64,000 bases of DNA from Niastella populi (GCF_002078015.1 NZ_LWBP01000001.1:186001-250000), one strand, 5' to 3'; shown: positions 49,803-59,221, counted from the stretch's first letter. Translations and numbers: made by a program. The notes: generated by a model not told the origin, from the letters alone.

Positions 49803-51266
49803 TTAGATGGGCCACATTTTTATAAAACCGTCGTAAGATGCGCTTAGTATTTTATTGTCGTGCAGTACTTCAATGGCCTGAACAAAGTTATGATGGTTAA
49901 GCTCGGCGATGAGTTGGCCGTTCAAACGCCAGATCTTTACCTTATTATCTTCGCCGCCGGTTGCTATGGTTGTATTACTCAGAAATTTGATGGTTCTAAT
50001 AATACCGTTATGTGCAGAAAATGATACTGGATTTTCCAGTTGGAGGTCCTCGTTGAGTGTATGAATAGATATTTCTCCTTTGAGATTGCCGCTGATCAAT
50101 TGATTGGTGGAGGAATTGAATGCAAGACTCATTATAGGGTAGCTCTTATGGAATGTACTAATTAATTGACCGGTTTCAATGTTCCATATTTTTATCGATG
50201 CATCTTCCGAGCATGAGGCAATTGAATTATCAGTCAATTTTATTAAATGCCAGACCCAATTGGTATGCTCGTTAAACGTTTTGATAATATTTCCATTAAT
50301 ATTGGCAATATGAATGTTGTTGTCTCCGCCTGCTGAAGCAAAGGTGGTATCGTTTATCCGGCAAAGAGACAGTACTATGGCGCGATGAATTTCTATTTTA
50401 TTGACAGGTTTGAAATTATTCCAAACGATGATCTGTTTGTCCCTCGATCCTGAAATAAAAATATCGTCATTCATTTTCTCTATACATAGAATGGAATTTT
50501 TATGTTCCTGAAGTGAGATCTTTTCTTCCCCTTTAGTATTCCATACTTTGATAGTAGTATCTCTGCCTCCGCTAAGGATGGTAGTATCATTGAGCTTTAA
50601 AAGTGACCATATATATCCAAGATGTCCAGAAAATGGTTCTTTACTCATATCGGTTAATTCCCTGGAGTAGAGGATATCGCTTCTTAATACAAACTTTTCT
50701 CCTTCCGTTAATTCTTCTCCTTCATGCCAGACATTGTGATCAAAAACAATGAGATCACCTTGCCTGGGATTATAGGTAGCCCAAATATCTTCAGTGTCTT
50801 TTGTTTTAAAGAATAAAGTACGGCCACCCTTGAATTCCGCAGCACTGTTCAAATAGATCATGAAAGTGAGCTTTGATTGCATGTTTGCAGACCGGTAATG
50901 AATGCCGTCGAGGTGCCGATGAAAATATTGATTGGCTGAATACTTACAAAAACGAAGCCGGCTGTTCAAATCTTTTAAATGCCAGATGCCGTTCTCTGCA
51001 TGAATAGAGGAGTTTATGGTGATCGTTTCTGGCAAATAAGGTTTTACTTTTTCAAAAAGTTTATTTGCCAGGGATTCGTTGTCCATTACAAACCGGTCGT
51101 TATTCCGATAATAAGTTGGATAATTTGCTATAGCTTTTTGAAATGAATTTTTAATGTCTCCGTTCAATAATTCTTCACATTCTGTTTGTGAGAATAGGGA
51201 AGGGATCACAAAACAGGTAATGTCGGGGTCGGGTAAGATGTGTTGTACCTCTAAGGTTGGATTCAT
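49803..51266 (-). CDS. 2-oxoglutarate/Fe(II) oxygenase fused to a seven-bladed WD40 propeller
   Basis: A 487-residue two-domain cytoplasmic protein. Residues 1-205 form a prolyl-4-hydroxylase-like double-stranded beta-helix: iron ligands His118 and Asp120 (HRHLDG) and His181 (VWHEGEEL), and Arg195 (KFVLRSDI) for the 2-oxoglutarate carboxylate. Residues about 215-487 contain seven WD40-like blades, each with an inner GH/EH motif and ending in IKVW, IIVW, NIHIA, IKIW, ISIH, VKIW and IKMW. The propeller probably holds a protein substrate for hydroxylation. Bacterial fusions of this kind are rare in my experience. The gene is AT-rich and monocistronic, with its own -7 element 28 bases upstream. 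Target unknown. Confidence 0.88.
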   Translation of the reverse strand: MNPTLEVQHILPDPDITCFVIPSLFSQTECEELLNGDIKNSFQKAIANYPTYYRNNDRFVMDNESLANKLFEKVKPYLPETITINSSIHAENGIWHLKDLNSRLRFCKYSANQYFHRHLDGIHYRSANMQSKLTFMIYLNSAAEFKGGRTLFFKTKDTEDIWATYNPRQGDLIVFDHNVWHEGEELTEGEKFVLRSDILYSRELTDMSKEPFSGHLGYIWSLLKLNDTTILSGGRDTTIKVWNTKGEEKISLQEHKNSILCIEKMNDDIFISGSRDKQIIVWNNFKPVNKIEIHRAIVLSLCRINDTTFASAGGDNNIHIANINGNIIKTFNEHTNWVWHLIKLTDNSIASCSEDASIKIWNIETGQLISTFHKSYPIMSLAFNSSTNQLISGNLKGEISIHTLNEDLQLENPVSFSAHNGIIRTIKFLSNTTIATGGEDNKVKIWRLNGQLIAELNHHNFVQAIEVLHDNKILSASYDGFIKMWPI

Positions 51267-51293
51267 GGTTTATGGAATTACTTCTATACCTGG

Positions 51294-51301
51294 CAAACTT
51301 A
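51294..51301 (-). promoter_or_regulatory. -7 element of the oxygenase-WD40 gene
   Basis: Read on the minus strand the bases are TAAGTTTG, an exact TAnnTTTG match, 27 bases upstream of the start codon. No TTG is found at -33. Confidence 0.5.
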
Positions 51302-51333
51302 CTCACATTTTTGTAAGTCCCTCACATTTTTTG
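51302..51333. repeat. Two CTCACATTTTT(T)G direct repeats between divergent promoters
   Basis: CTCACATTTTTG at 51302-51313 and CTCACATTTTTTG at 51321-51333 are spaced 19 bases start to start, about two helical turns, between the -7 elements of the oxygenase gene (minus) and the SDR gene (plus). Candidate shared operator. Confidence 0.5.
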
Positions 51334-51362
51334 CATACGCTGTTTAATCAGCGCCTACCTGC

Positions 51363-51370
51363 TACTTTTG
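51363..51370 (+). promoter_or_regulatory. -7 element of the second SDR gene
   Basis: TACTTTTG, an exact TAnnTTTG match, ends 22 bases before the ATG. Transcription would start near 51377, giving a leader of about 16 bases. The -33 region is weak. Confidence 0.55.
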
Positions 51371-51392
51371 ATATAGAAACAATAGCATAATT

Positions 51393-52145
51393 ATGGATCT
51401 GTATTTGAAAGGAAAAACAGCGGTAATTACCGGCGCCAGCCAGGGTATGGGCCGGGCCATTACAAAAGAACTGGCCCTTGAAGGCGTGAAAGTGCTGGCG
51501 GTTGCCAGAAACGAAGCATTGTTAAAAAGTTTGATCACAGAAGTAACAGCGAGCGGTGGTGTAGCGCCCATTACATTCATTCAGGATCTTACTGCACCCG
51601 ATGCCCCGCGTACAATCGCCGCTGCGGCATTGCAACAACTGGGGCATGTTGACCTGCTTGTCAATAACGCCGGCCGCAGCCGCCCGTTAAATGTTACCGG
51701 TCCCGATGAAGAATGGCATGCGGCATTGACACTCGATTTCGATCGTCACCGCCAACTGACCCAACAGCTGCTGCCGCATTTTATGGAACGTAAACAAGGC
51801 TCGATCCTGAATGTCATCAGCACATACGAACTACGTAGCATCAATGCCTCGGCGGTGTTCAAGGCAGGTGTGGTGGTATGGTCGAAACAACTGGCAGGAG
51901 AGTTGGGAAAGTATGGCATAAGAGTGAACTGTTTACAACCGGGTTTGATAGATACGGAAAACATTCGCCGCTTTTTCCCGGGTGATGAACGCCGCCAGTT
52001 TGCCGAAAAAGAAATTCCGCTGGGCGATTTTGGCGAAGCTGCGGATATTGCCAATATGGCTGCCTTTCTATTATCGCCCCGCGCGAAATATATTACGGGG
52101 TCGGTTGCCGTTGTTGATGGGGGGTGGCGGCATTATGCGTTTTGA
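51393..52145 (+). CDS. Short-chain dehydrogenase/reductase fold protein with altered active site
   Basis: A 250-residue SDR-fold protein: TGASQGMG at the N-terminus for NAD(P), LVNNAGRSRP, the IRVNCLQPGLIDT segment and the terminal GSVAVVDGGWR. The catalytic Ser region reads NVISTYELRS, but where YxxxK is expected the sequence is NASAVFKAG: Lys is kept and the residue four before it is Ser instead of Tyr. It may belong to an atypical SDR branch. It is monocistronic with its own promoter and a strong terminator. A second SDR at 14261 in this window also lacks the Tyr, though with a different replacement. No signal peptide. Substrate unknown. Confidence 0.88.
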   Translation: MDLYLKGKTAVITGASQGMGRAITKELALEGVKVLAVARNEALLKSLITEVTASGGVAPITFIQDLTAPDAPRTIAAAALQQLGHVDLLVNNAGRSRPLNVTGPDEEWHAALTLDFDRHRQLTQQLLPHFMERKQGSILNVISTYELRSINASAVFKAGVVVWSKQLAGELGKYGIRVNCLQPGLIDTENIRRFFPGDERRQFAEKEIPLGDFGEAADIANMAAFLLSPRAKYITGSVAVVDGGWRHYAF

Positions 52146-52164
52146 ACCATTCCGCATAAAAAAT

Positions 52165-52213
52165 AAAAGTGGCTGCCTTCATGTTTTGGTATTCATGGCA
52201 GACAGCCACTTTT
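52165..52213. terminator. Bidirectional terminator between the SDR and the giant surface protein gene
   Basis: AAAAGTGGCTG (52165-52175) and CAGCCACTTTT (52203-52213) form an 11-bp stem with a loop that can itself pair (CTGCC with GGCAG). A-rich on the left and T-rich on the right, so usable on both strands by the convergent genes. Confidence 0.85.
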
Positions 52214-52226
52214 TATTCTCCTGAAT

Positions 52227-55200
52227 TTATAACACTATTATTTTTCTTACTGCGGTCTTCCGGTTGTTCGTAAGCCTGATGAAGAAAATGCCTTTCACCG
52301 GTATAACCAGTTCCTGTTTGCGCACATAGCCGTTAACTGTACGGGAATACAGTTTATGCCCGTTACCTGTATATAGTTCAATATTCCAGCTATGTAATAA
52401 TTCCGGTAAGGTAATTACAATATGCCCACTGGTTGGGTTGGGTGATATCTTTATTGCCCTGTCGAGTTCGGGGTCAATGGTACCCGTTACCGAACCGGTA
52501 GTGAATTGATTGATGTTGCCTGCTGTACTGTTACCATGATCGTCTTTGGCAACAACTTTCCAGTAATAAGTGGTATTGGCAACAAGATTGTTCAGCGTGT
52601 AGCTGACACTGTTTATATCTGCGGCGATCCTTGTTTCGGCCTGCGCATTGGTTGATAAATACAGGTCATATTGTACCGGGTCGGCTTCAGGATCGATGGC
52701 GGCCGTCCAGGTAAACTGTATTTGCTGTACCGGAATGTTGACGCTTTGGTTGGCCGGACTAACCAGTTGCGGCGCTGCAGGTGGTTGATTGGGCGTTATC
52801 GACTGAACGGTAAATGACCATACAGCGCTTTCTGTTGTTGCCTGTTGCTTATCGCGCGCAACCACCTTCCAGTAGTATGTAGTGCCGACGGTTAAAGTAG
52901 CGGAGGTAAAGGACGTGGTAAACACCGTTCCTGCTTTTTGTAACGTGGCTGCACTGCTTCCCATATACATATCATATGCCGGCGCATCGCTGTCGATATC
53001 GGTACTTGCCTGCCAGGTTAGCGTTGCAGTATTGGTGGTGATATTATTGTTATTGGCAGGCAGTTGTAAAGCAGGCGCCGAGGGTGCTTCGTTCTTTCCG
53101 GTAAACGTATATACAGGGCCGGGGGTTGCTGCACCCAATGCATCACGTGCGATCACCTGCCAGTAATACACGCCATTATTATCGATGGCCGGCGTGTTAT
53201 AATTTAACGTTGTTAATCCTTTGGCCAACAGGGTTACCGGTTGCGGATTTTTATCGAGGTACACATCGTATACGATAGCATCATTTTCAGGGTCGGTGGC
53301 GGCGGCCCAGGTAAGCGATGTATTGGTGCCTGTTAGTACTGCATTCAATAGCGGAGTAAGCGGTATGGGTGCGGATGGCGCATTGTTCTTTACGGTGAAG
53401 TTCCATACTTCGCTGGCCGTTTCTCCGCCTTTGTTATCGCGGGCTACTACTTTCCAGTACCAGGTAACGCCATGGGTCAATGCCGCAGTGGTGTATTGTA
53501 AACTACCAACGCCGGTGGCAACAGGGGCGCCCCATGCCTGGCTGGTGCTTACATAAACATCATATACCAGCGCATCGCCATCTATATCGAATGCGGCATT
53601 CCATTGAAGTACGGCTGTATTGCTTATGCCGCTTTCATACGTCAGCGGGCTGGTAAGCTGAGGCGCCGCAGGCGCTGTGTTCTGGCTGTTGTTTTGTACG
53701 GTAAACGAAAATTCATCACTGGCAATGGTTCCGCCAAATGCGTCTTTTGCCACCACTTTCCAGTAATAGGTGGCGTTGGGTGTAAGTAATGCGGTGGTAT
53801 AGTTCGTTTGCTGCAAACCCGAAGCGATCAGGGCAGTGGGGTTCGTATTACTGCCCAGGTATACATCATATAACACCAGGTCGCCGTCTGCATCGTTAAC
53901 CGGTAACCAGTTAAGGGATACTGAATAAGGCTGTGCGGCAGCGTTATTTGTTGGTGCGCTGAGTTGTGGTTTTGCAGGAACGCTGTTACGGGTGGTAAAC
54001 TGCCATACATCTGCCGCATGCGTATTGCCCGCCGCATCTTTCGGTACTACTTTCCACAAATAGGTAGTATGCGGTTTAAGTGCGGCGCCGTTTATATGGT
54101 TCAAAACAAATGGCGTGTCGGTAATATTGCCGGCAACCAGAGAATAAAATGTATAAGATGTGCCGGCATATACATCAAATAGCATATTGCGTGCAGGCTT
54201 CGTCCAGCTAAGGGAAGGCGTGAGGCTAACGCCGGTGTTATTGTTGGCCGGGTTTACCGGTGTTAAACCCAGGCTGGGAAATTCATTCCTGAACGTTGTA
54301 TACTGTCGCAGCTCGCTGGCTGTTTCACCGCCTTTCTGGTCGGTGGCAATCACCTTCCAGTAATAGGTTGTATTTGCAAGAAATGCGCTTCCGCCGAAAT
54401 TATAGGTGGTATCCTGTAAACCGGGAATTGGATTCAATGCAGCCGGGTCGGTGCCGAAGGCTATACTGTAATAGACCGCATCTCCGTCCGGGTCGGTCGA
54501 CCGGTTCCATGACAGCACCAGCTCTTTGGGGGCGCCTGTTAACCCATTCACCGGTGCTATCAATACCGGTGCGGTTGGCGCATGGTTGAGCGTAGAAAAA
54601 TTATGGATGGCACTTTCGGTTACGCCGCCACGGCCGTCTATGGCAACCACTTTCCAGAAGTATTGGGTGCTGCTAAGGAGATTCGTAAGATGATAACCGG
54701 TGGCGGTAATGCCGGCGGCTATCTGGTGAAGGGCCGTTGGTTGTTTACCTGCATACAGGTTATAGGCAATGGCATCGCCATCGGTATCGGTTGCAGCTGT
54801 CCAGGTAACATTAACCGATGATACGTTTACGCCGGTGCTCCCATGCGCAGGTGATAATAATTGTACGGCAGTTGGGGCGGTATTGTTACCGGCCTGCATG
54901 GTGAATACCCAAACTTCGCTCTCAGCCATTTCGCCATGGCTGTCGCGCGCCCGTACTTTCCAGTAGTAAGTTTTGTTTTGTTCCAGTTCTGTTACGTGAA
55001 AACCTGTTCCCGTAATGCCTGTTTGTATACACCGGGCCGGATCAGGTATGGTATCGACATACAGGTTATAGGTAATGGCATTACCGTCTGCATCTGTTGC
55101 CGCCGCCCATTGCAGCAGCATATTGTAATTCGTTTGGGTGCTGTTATTGAGTGGCGTCTGTAATACCGGTTTATTTGGTGCGTGATTTTCATTATCGTTT

Positions 55201-58187
55201 TTTACACAGCGTACAGATGCGAAGCCTGCGCTGCCGTTGCTTATGGATAAAAATCTGTTATGGGTGCTGTACCACGCGTACCCGGCCTCGTTATTAGTGA
55301 GCCGGTTGTTCGCCAGCCAGAACTGGAAAGCATTGGTTTGAAATCCGGCCGGCCATGTCTGTGTGCTATAAAGCCCTGAGGGCAGCATACTGAGCCCGCT
55401 TGTATTCAACCATTCATTCTCTTTTCCCGGAACGGTCCAGGTGCTGTGATGTACATAAGAGGGAATATCGGTATTCAGGGGCGCCAGTTTCTGCCAGTCG
55501 GCCGGGGTGGCAACCCGCCAGCCGCAGGGACAAACGCCCTGTTTATTGACGCCGGTATCTGTTTCACTGTCGAAATTCAGCGCGGCTTCCCAATTATACA
55601 GGTAGCCGTATTTACTTATGTTCAAACTGCTATTGTTAAGCGCAGTATAACTTTTGGTAGTTCCGGAGGTATTGAAATAATCGTAATCGAAGTAACCGTC
55701 TTTTACCTGTGGCCGGTAAGCCAGATTGTGGGTCATCCAGCGCAGTCCGTTTATTTGCACCCATTGGTATATTTCTCCATCGCGTGTATCGGTGAAAGTG
55801 CCTGTTACATTGCCATTGACAGGTTTGGTTATGAACTGGTTGGTTTTACTGGTTGTTACCACGCCCTGTCGATCGGTCGCCGATACTTTCCAGTAATAGG
55901 TAGTATTGGGCGCCAGGTTCTGAACCTGAAAAGTATTGCCGGTTATACCCTGTGCAATGCGTTGTGGAGAAGGGTTCCTGTCGAGGTAAATGTCGTAAGT
56001 GATACCCGGTGCATCCCTGTACTTCCAGCTAAGCGTTACGTTTGGTTCTACATAAGTGGAAATTTCCCGTGGGTACTGCAACCGGGGTGCGCTCAGTGGT
56101 ATGGCTTGTGTTACGAATGAATGTACGGCGCTTTCCACGGTTTCATTGTCGGCGTCGGTGGCGGTGATCTTCCAGTAATATTTTTGCGCGCCTGCCAACG
56201 GGTTAAAGGGAGTGATCGACTTTTGGTTCAGGCTCGATCCGCCGGCGCTTAAAGTTGTGGCTGATGAACCAATGAATAACCTGTATATGACCGTATTGCC
56301 GTCGGTGTCGTCTCCGCCGGTCCACCCGAATGCAGGTTGAACGGCTGCATTGGCTGCTCCATTGGCGGGTTGTTGTAAAACGGGTAGGGTTGGCTTTTGA
56401 TTGATCTGCGCATCGATGCTGTATTCCCTCGTAATGGCGCCATGCTGCAAACGAACCTTTATGACGTTATGCGTGGTGAAGTTTCCTTCTACCTGTATAT
56501 ATTTTGTGGCGTTTGAAGGCAGCCCTTTGTTGTAAATGATATTGGTGGTGCTGGTAAAAGATGGCGGCAGATCAACCGTGACCACCGTATTAGGATCGGT
56601 GTAGTCGAGCACGATAGCTATTGCATCTTTTACGGTGGTTCTGCCCCGCACGGTATAAGAACGGGTGTTGATATTGAATACCGGTTTTAACGCCGATGAT
56701 TCAAAGTTATAGATAGATGTGGGGTCGGTATACCGGTAATAAACCCTTAAGTTGGTAATGCCCACATCCTGGGTGGTGGTAGTGAATTGCCAGGTATCGC
56801 TTTCCGAAACGCCGCCCCTGTTATCGAGCGCCACCACTTTCCAAAAATATTTTTTCCCGGCTTCCAGCACCGGTGTGTAACTGTTATTTGCCAGGCCGGA
56901 AACTACAGCCGTAAGGTTAACGGCATCGGTTCCCATATATACGGTGTACGAAATAGCATCCTGGTCATTATCGTTTGCCGTATTCCATTGCAATGCCGGC
57001 TGAAACGAAATGCCGGTGCCGTTATTTGCTGGCATTATAAGCACGGGGACGGTTGGCGGGGTATTGGCTGTATTGTTACGGGTGGTGAATGTTCTTATTT
57101 CGCTCTCGCTTCTGCCGCCATGAATATCTACCGAAACTATTTTCCAGTTGTAAACTGTATTTGCTGCCAGGTTAAGCAACAGGTTGTTGTTGCCGGTGAC
57201 CTGCATGCGATCTGGCATGGCGCCTGCTCCATACCACACTTCGTAATAAACGCTGTCACCCTCTGCATCCAATGCTTTTTGCCAGGTAAGGGTGATATTA
57301 TAATCGGTTCCTGTTGCCTGATGTACGGGGGTAGAAAGAACAGCAGGCGCGGGTGCATTGTTCTGCGTTGTGAACCTCCAAACTGCGCCCGTGGCTTCTT
57401 TGCCACCGGCATCACGTACCACTATTTTCCAGAAATAATTTGTGTTGCCTTTTAGCGGCGTGTTCATTTGAAAGGAAGGCGTGGAAAGACTGGCGGCAAT
57501 TAAACTGGTGGCCGATGCATTTTCAGAAAGATACAGATCGTATACCGGTTTATCGCCATCGGGGTCGGTTCCTTCCTGCCATTTGAAGAGCGGCGTGGTG
57601 AGTATATTCAAAGTATTGTTGCCGGGAGAAACGTACACTGGTGCATCGGGTGGATGCAGGTTAGGGCTGCCCGTTGTAAAAGCCCAGGTTTCGCTGGCGG
57701 CGCTGGCGCCGGTATTGTCTTTGGCCACTACTTTCCAGTAATACGTGGTGTTCCTGTTAAGCTGGCCGAAATAAAAGAGGTTGAACGTATCCTGGGAAAG
57801 ATAGATGATGCAGGAATCGTTAAAACTACCATCGATCGCATGCTCTGCAAGCAGCTGCAATTGGTTGGCATTGGTGCCCAGGTACAGATCGAACACCAGG
57901 CTGGCCGAAGAACTGCCCGCCGTCCATTGAAAGGTGGGCGAAAGCTCAGGGTAGGCTGTTACGTTTTTCGCCGGACTATGCAGCGCCGGTTGATCAACGG
58001 TATTATTGCTATGCGCGGCCGCACCTGTAAAGAGGAACAGCGCAATTAAGGCAGAAGCAAAAAGCGTTTGCTTTTTGCCTGGCAGAAAATAGTTGATATG
58101 TTGAAAAATTAAAGCAGGACCGGTAATAATTTTCACAGTAAGGGATATTTGCAGGTGTAATTTACAATACCGGTGCTGCCTATGCAA
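52227..58187 (-). CDS. Giant T9SS-secreted surface protein with 15 FN3-like repeats and a FISUMP domain
   Basis: A 1986-residue protein. Signal region with an apolar run (LFASALIALFLFTGAAAHS) preceded by an unusual ~40-residue extension; no better start is visible. It has fifteen FN3-like repeats of about 95 residues, each ending in a TYYWKVVAxD-type strand: four before residue 480, two after a distinct domain (about 480-610, YRYTDPTSIYNFESS), and nine after about 1070. Between lies a FISUMP domain (about 830-1060: GEIYQWVQINGLRWMTHNLA, YGYLYNWEAAL, CPCGWRVATPADWQ). The last ~85 residues are a type A sorting domain (ISPNPTSGHIVIT). Probably a long surface stalk for adhesion, binding or gliding; the role is inferred from architecture. 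Confidence 0.9.
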   Translation of the reverse strand: MHRQHRYCKLHLQISLTVKIITGPALIFQHINYFLPGKKQTLFASALIALFLFTGAAAHSNNTVDQPALHSPAKNVTAYPELSPTFQWTAGSSSASLVFDLYLGTNANQLQLLAEHAIDGSFNDSCIIYLSQDTFNLFYFGQLNRNTTYYWKVVAKDNTGASAASETWAFTTGSPNLHPPDAPVYVSPGNNTLNILTTPLFKWQEGTDPDGDKPVYDLYLSENASATSLIAASLSTPSFQMNTPLKGNTNYFWKIVVRDAGGKEATGAVWRFTTQNNAPAPAVLSTPVHQATGTDYNITLTWQKALDAEGDSVYYEVWYGAGAMPDRMQVTGNNNLLLNLAANTVYNWKIVSVDIHGGRSESEIRTFTTRNNTANTPPTVPVLIMPANNGTGISFQPALQWNTANDNDQDAISYTVYMGTDAVNLTAVVSGLANNSYTPVLEAGKKYFWKVVALDNRGGVSESDTWQFTTTTQDVGITNLRVYYRYTDPTSIYNFESSALKPVFNINTRSYTVRGRTTVKDAIAIVLDYTDPNTVVTVDLPPSFTSTTNIIYNKGLPSNATKYIQVEGNFTTHNVIKVRLQHGAITREYSIDAQINQKPTLPVLQQPANGAANAAVQPAFGWTGGDDTDGNTVIYRLFIGSSATTLSAGGSSLNQKSITPFNPLAGAQKYYWKITATDADNETVESAVHSFVTQAIPLSAPRLQYPREISTYVEPNVTLSWKYRDAPGITYDIYLDRNPSPQRIAQGITGNTFQVQNLAPNTTYYWKVSATDRQGVVTTSKTNQFITKPVNGNVTGTFTDTRDGEIYQWVQINGLRWMTHNLAYRPQVKDGYFDYDYFNTSGTTKSYTALNNSSLNISKYGYLYNWEAALNFDSETDTGVNKQGVCPCGWRVATPADWQKLAPLNTDIPSYVHHSTWTVPGKENEWLNTSGLSMLPSGLYSTQTWPAGFQTNAFQFWLANNRLTNNEAGYAWYSTHNRFLSISNGSAGFASVRCVKNDNENHAPNKPVLQTPLNNSTQTNYNMLLQWAAATDADGNAITYNLYVDTIPDPARCIQTGITGTGFHVTELEQNKTYYWKVRARDSHGEMAESEVWVFTMQAGNNTAPTAVQLLSPAHGSTGVNVSSVNVTWTAATDTDGDAIAYNLYAGKQPTALHQIAAGITATGYHLTNLLSSTQYFWKVVAIDGRGGVTESAIHNFSTLNHAPTAPVLIAPVNGLTGAPKELVLSWNRSTDPDGDAVYYSIAFGTDPAALNPIPGLQDTTYNFGGSAFLANTTYYWKVIATDQKGGETASELRQYTTFRNEFPSLGLTPVNPANNNTGVSLTPSLSWTKPARNMLFDVYAGTSYTFYSLVAGNITDTPFVLNHINGAALKPHTTYLWKVVPKDAAGNTHAADVWQFTTRNSVPAKPQLSAPTNNAAAQPYSVSLNWLPVNDADGDLVLYDVYLGSNTNPTALIASGLQQTNYTTALLTPNATYYWKVVAKDAFGGTIASDEFSFTVQNNSQNTAPAAPQLTSPLTYESGISNTAVLQWNAAFDIDGDALVYDVYVSTSQAWGAPVATGVGSLQYTTAALTHGVTWYWKVVARDNKGGETASEVWNFTVKNNAPSAPIPLTPLLNAVLTGTNTSLTWAAATDPENDAIVYDVYLDKNPQPVTLLAKGLTTLNYNTPAIDNNGVYYWQVIARDALGAATPGPVYTFTGKNEAPSAPALQLPANNNNITTNTATLTWQASTDIDSDAPAYDMYMGSSAATLQKAGTVFTTSFTSATLTVGTTYYWKVVARDKQQATTESAVWSFTVQSITPNQPPAAPQLVSPANQSVNIPVQQIQFTWTAAIDPEADPVQYDLYLSTNAQAETRIAADINSVSYTLNNLVANTTYYWKVVAKDDHGNSTAGNINQFTTGSVTGTIDPELDRAIKISPNPTSGHIVITLPELLHSWNIELYTGNGHKLYSRTVNGYVRKQELVIPVKGIFFIRLTNNRKTAVRKIIVL

Positions 58188-58310
58188 TATTTTTCACAAC
58201 TGGAAAAGTTTGTGGTATTATGTATTTAAAATATGTTATAGAAAATCAATTTGCATTCAGGTTATTACTGCCATCTTCCTGTAGAATAACAAAAGAGCAG
58301 GTGGGTATGG

Positions 58311-58366
58311 AAAGGTGAGCTGCACGCGACCCTGATCGTTACCGGGGACGCCTGCGGCTCACCTTT
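58311..58366. terminator. Hairpin between divergently placed genes
   Basis: AAAGGTGAGC and GCTCACCTTT form a 10-bp perfect stem around a 36-base GC-rich loop, followed by ATTTATTTC. It lies between the AraC-type gene (minus, ends 58422) and the giant gene (minus, starts 58187), so it can end the AraC-type transcript. Confidence 0.7.
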
Positions 58367-58421
58367 ATTTATTTCTGACCGGTTATGGTTTAAATTTTTT
58401 TATATAATTGTTGGGCGGTAT

Positions 58422-58790
58422 TCAACCTTCCTGTTTTATTACATTATTCTCCTGGTCTTTTTTCCACTGAACCGGTGTAACCCCGAATTCATTCTTGAAG
58501 GCTTTTATCAGGGCGCTTTTGTCCTTAAAGCCGGTGTCCTGGGCAATAGACTTCAGGGGCTTGTCCTCCAGTAACAGGCCCTTTACTTTGTTCCAGAGAT
58601 AATCGCACCGGAACCGGAATGCGCCTTTATCGAATAATTGCCGGAATCCTGCCTTGAGTTTTTTTTCCGGTACATCAACCAGTTCGGCAAGCTCGGGGAT
58701 CGTATAATGATGCTCGATCCTTTCAATAATGATCTGTGCAGCATCACGGACCTTTTGAAGATCCTTCAGGGATAAATGAATCTGATACAT
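58422..58790 (-). CDS. Short AraC-type helix-turn-helix protein without effector domain
   Basis: A 122-residue protein consisting almost only of the double HTH of AraC regulators: first HTH about 28-60 (HYTIPELAELVDVPEKKLKA, then GFRQLF) and second about 70-110 (KSIAQDTGFKDKSALIKAFK, then NEFGVTPVQW). No cupin or sensor domain, so it may be constitutive or controlled by abundance, or it may be a cut-down regulator. It lies upstream of the giant surface protein gene on the same strand, separated by a hairpin. Complete at both ends. Targets unknown. Confidence 0.85.
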   Translation of the reverse strand: MYQIHLSLKDLQKVRDAAQIIIERIEHHYTIPELAELVDVPEKKLKAGFRQLFDKGAFRFRCDYLWNKVKGLLLEDKPLKSIAQDTGFKDKSALIKAFKNEFGVTPVQWKKDQENNVIKQEG

Positions 58791-59221
58791 GGAAAAGGTT
58801 TAATTGTGCTTGAAATTTTTTCAAGGGAGCGGATCACATAAAAGGAAATACGCTAAACTTCCTTTAATGAAATTTAGCGATTCTTGTATTCCAACCATTA
58901 TGAAATCGGAAATATATTTTGTCATGTGATCAGTGACAGCTATTCGAAAATGTTGGCGCATCACAAAGTGGTTATGGCATATTCCTATTGATAATTAATG
59001 AGATGGTACAGTATTTCAATGTTTTTTTCATTGTTTGCTATGCGCAAAGTGTGTACCTTTATTCCACTTCGAAATATTTTTTTTCACTGTTAACGCCTTT
59101 CTGAATAGTTGTTCCCGGTAGTATGGTGCATCCGGTTCCCTGGTGACTCATTTGGTAATTATTTTATTTACTGCTGCTGCAGCGCCGGCGAGTATAGCTG
59201 TAACAGTTATTAATAACTCAA
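58791..59221. other. Intergenic region with hairpin and candidate promoter
   Basis: No gene is seen in this 431-base AT-rich gap. CGCTAAA (58850-58856) pairs with TTTAGCG (58872-58878), a 7-bp stem. TACCTTTA at 59054-59061 resembles a -7 element, with TTG at 59031-59033 or 59035-59037 as possible -33 sites (spacing 20 or 16), pointing to the plus-strand gene at 59222 with a leader of about 155 bases. Confidence 0.35.

Noticed and set aside
52882-58049. Many plus-strand open frames opposite the giant FN3 gene
   Set aside because: They are shadows that recur with the repeat period and have no coherent domain content.
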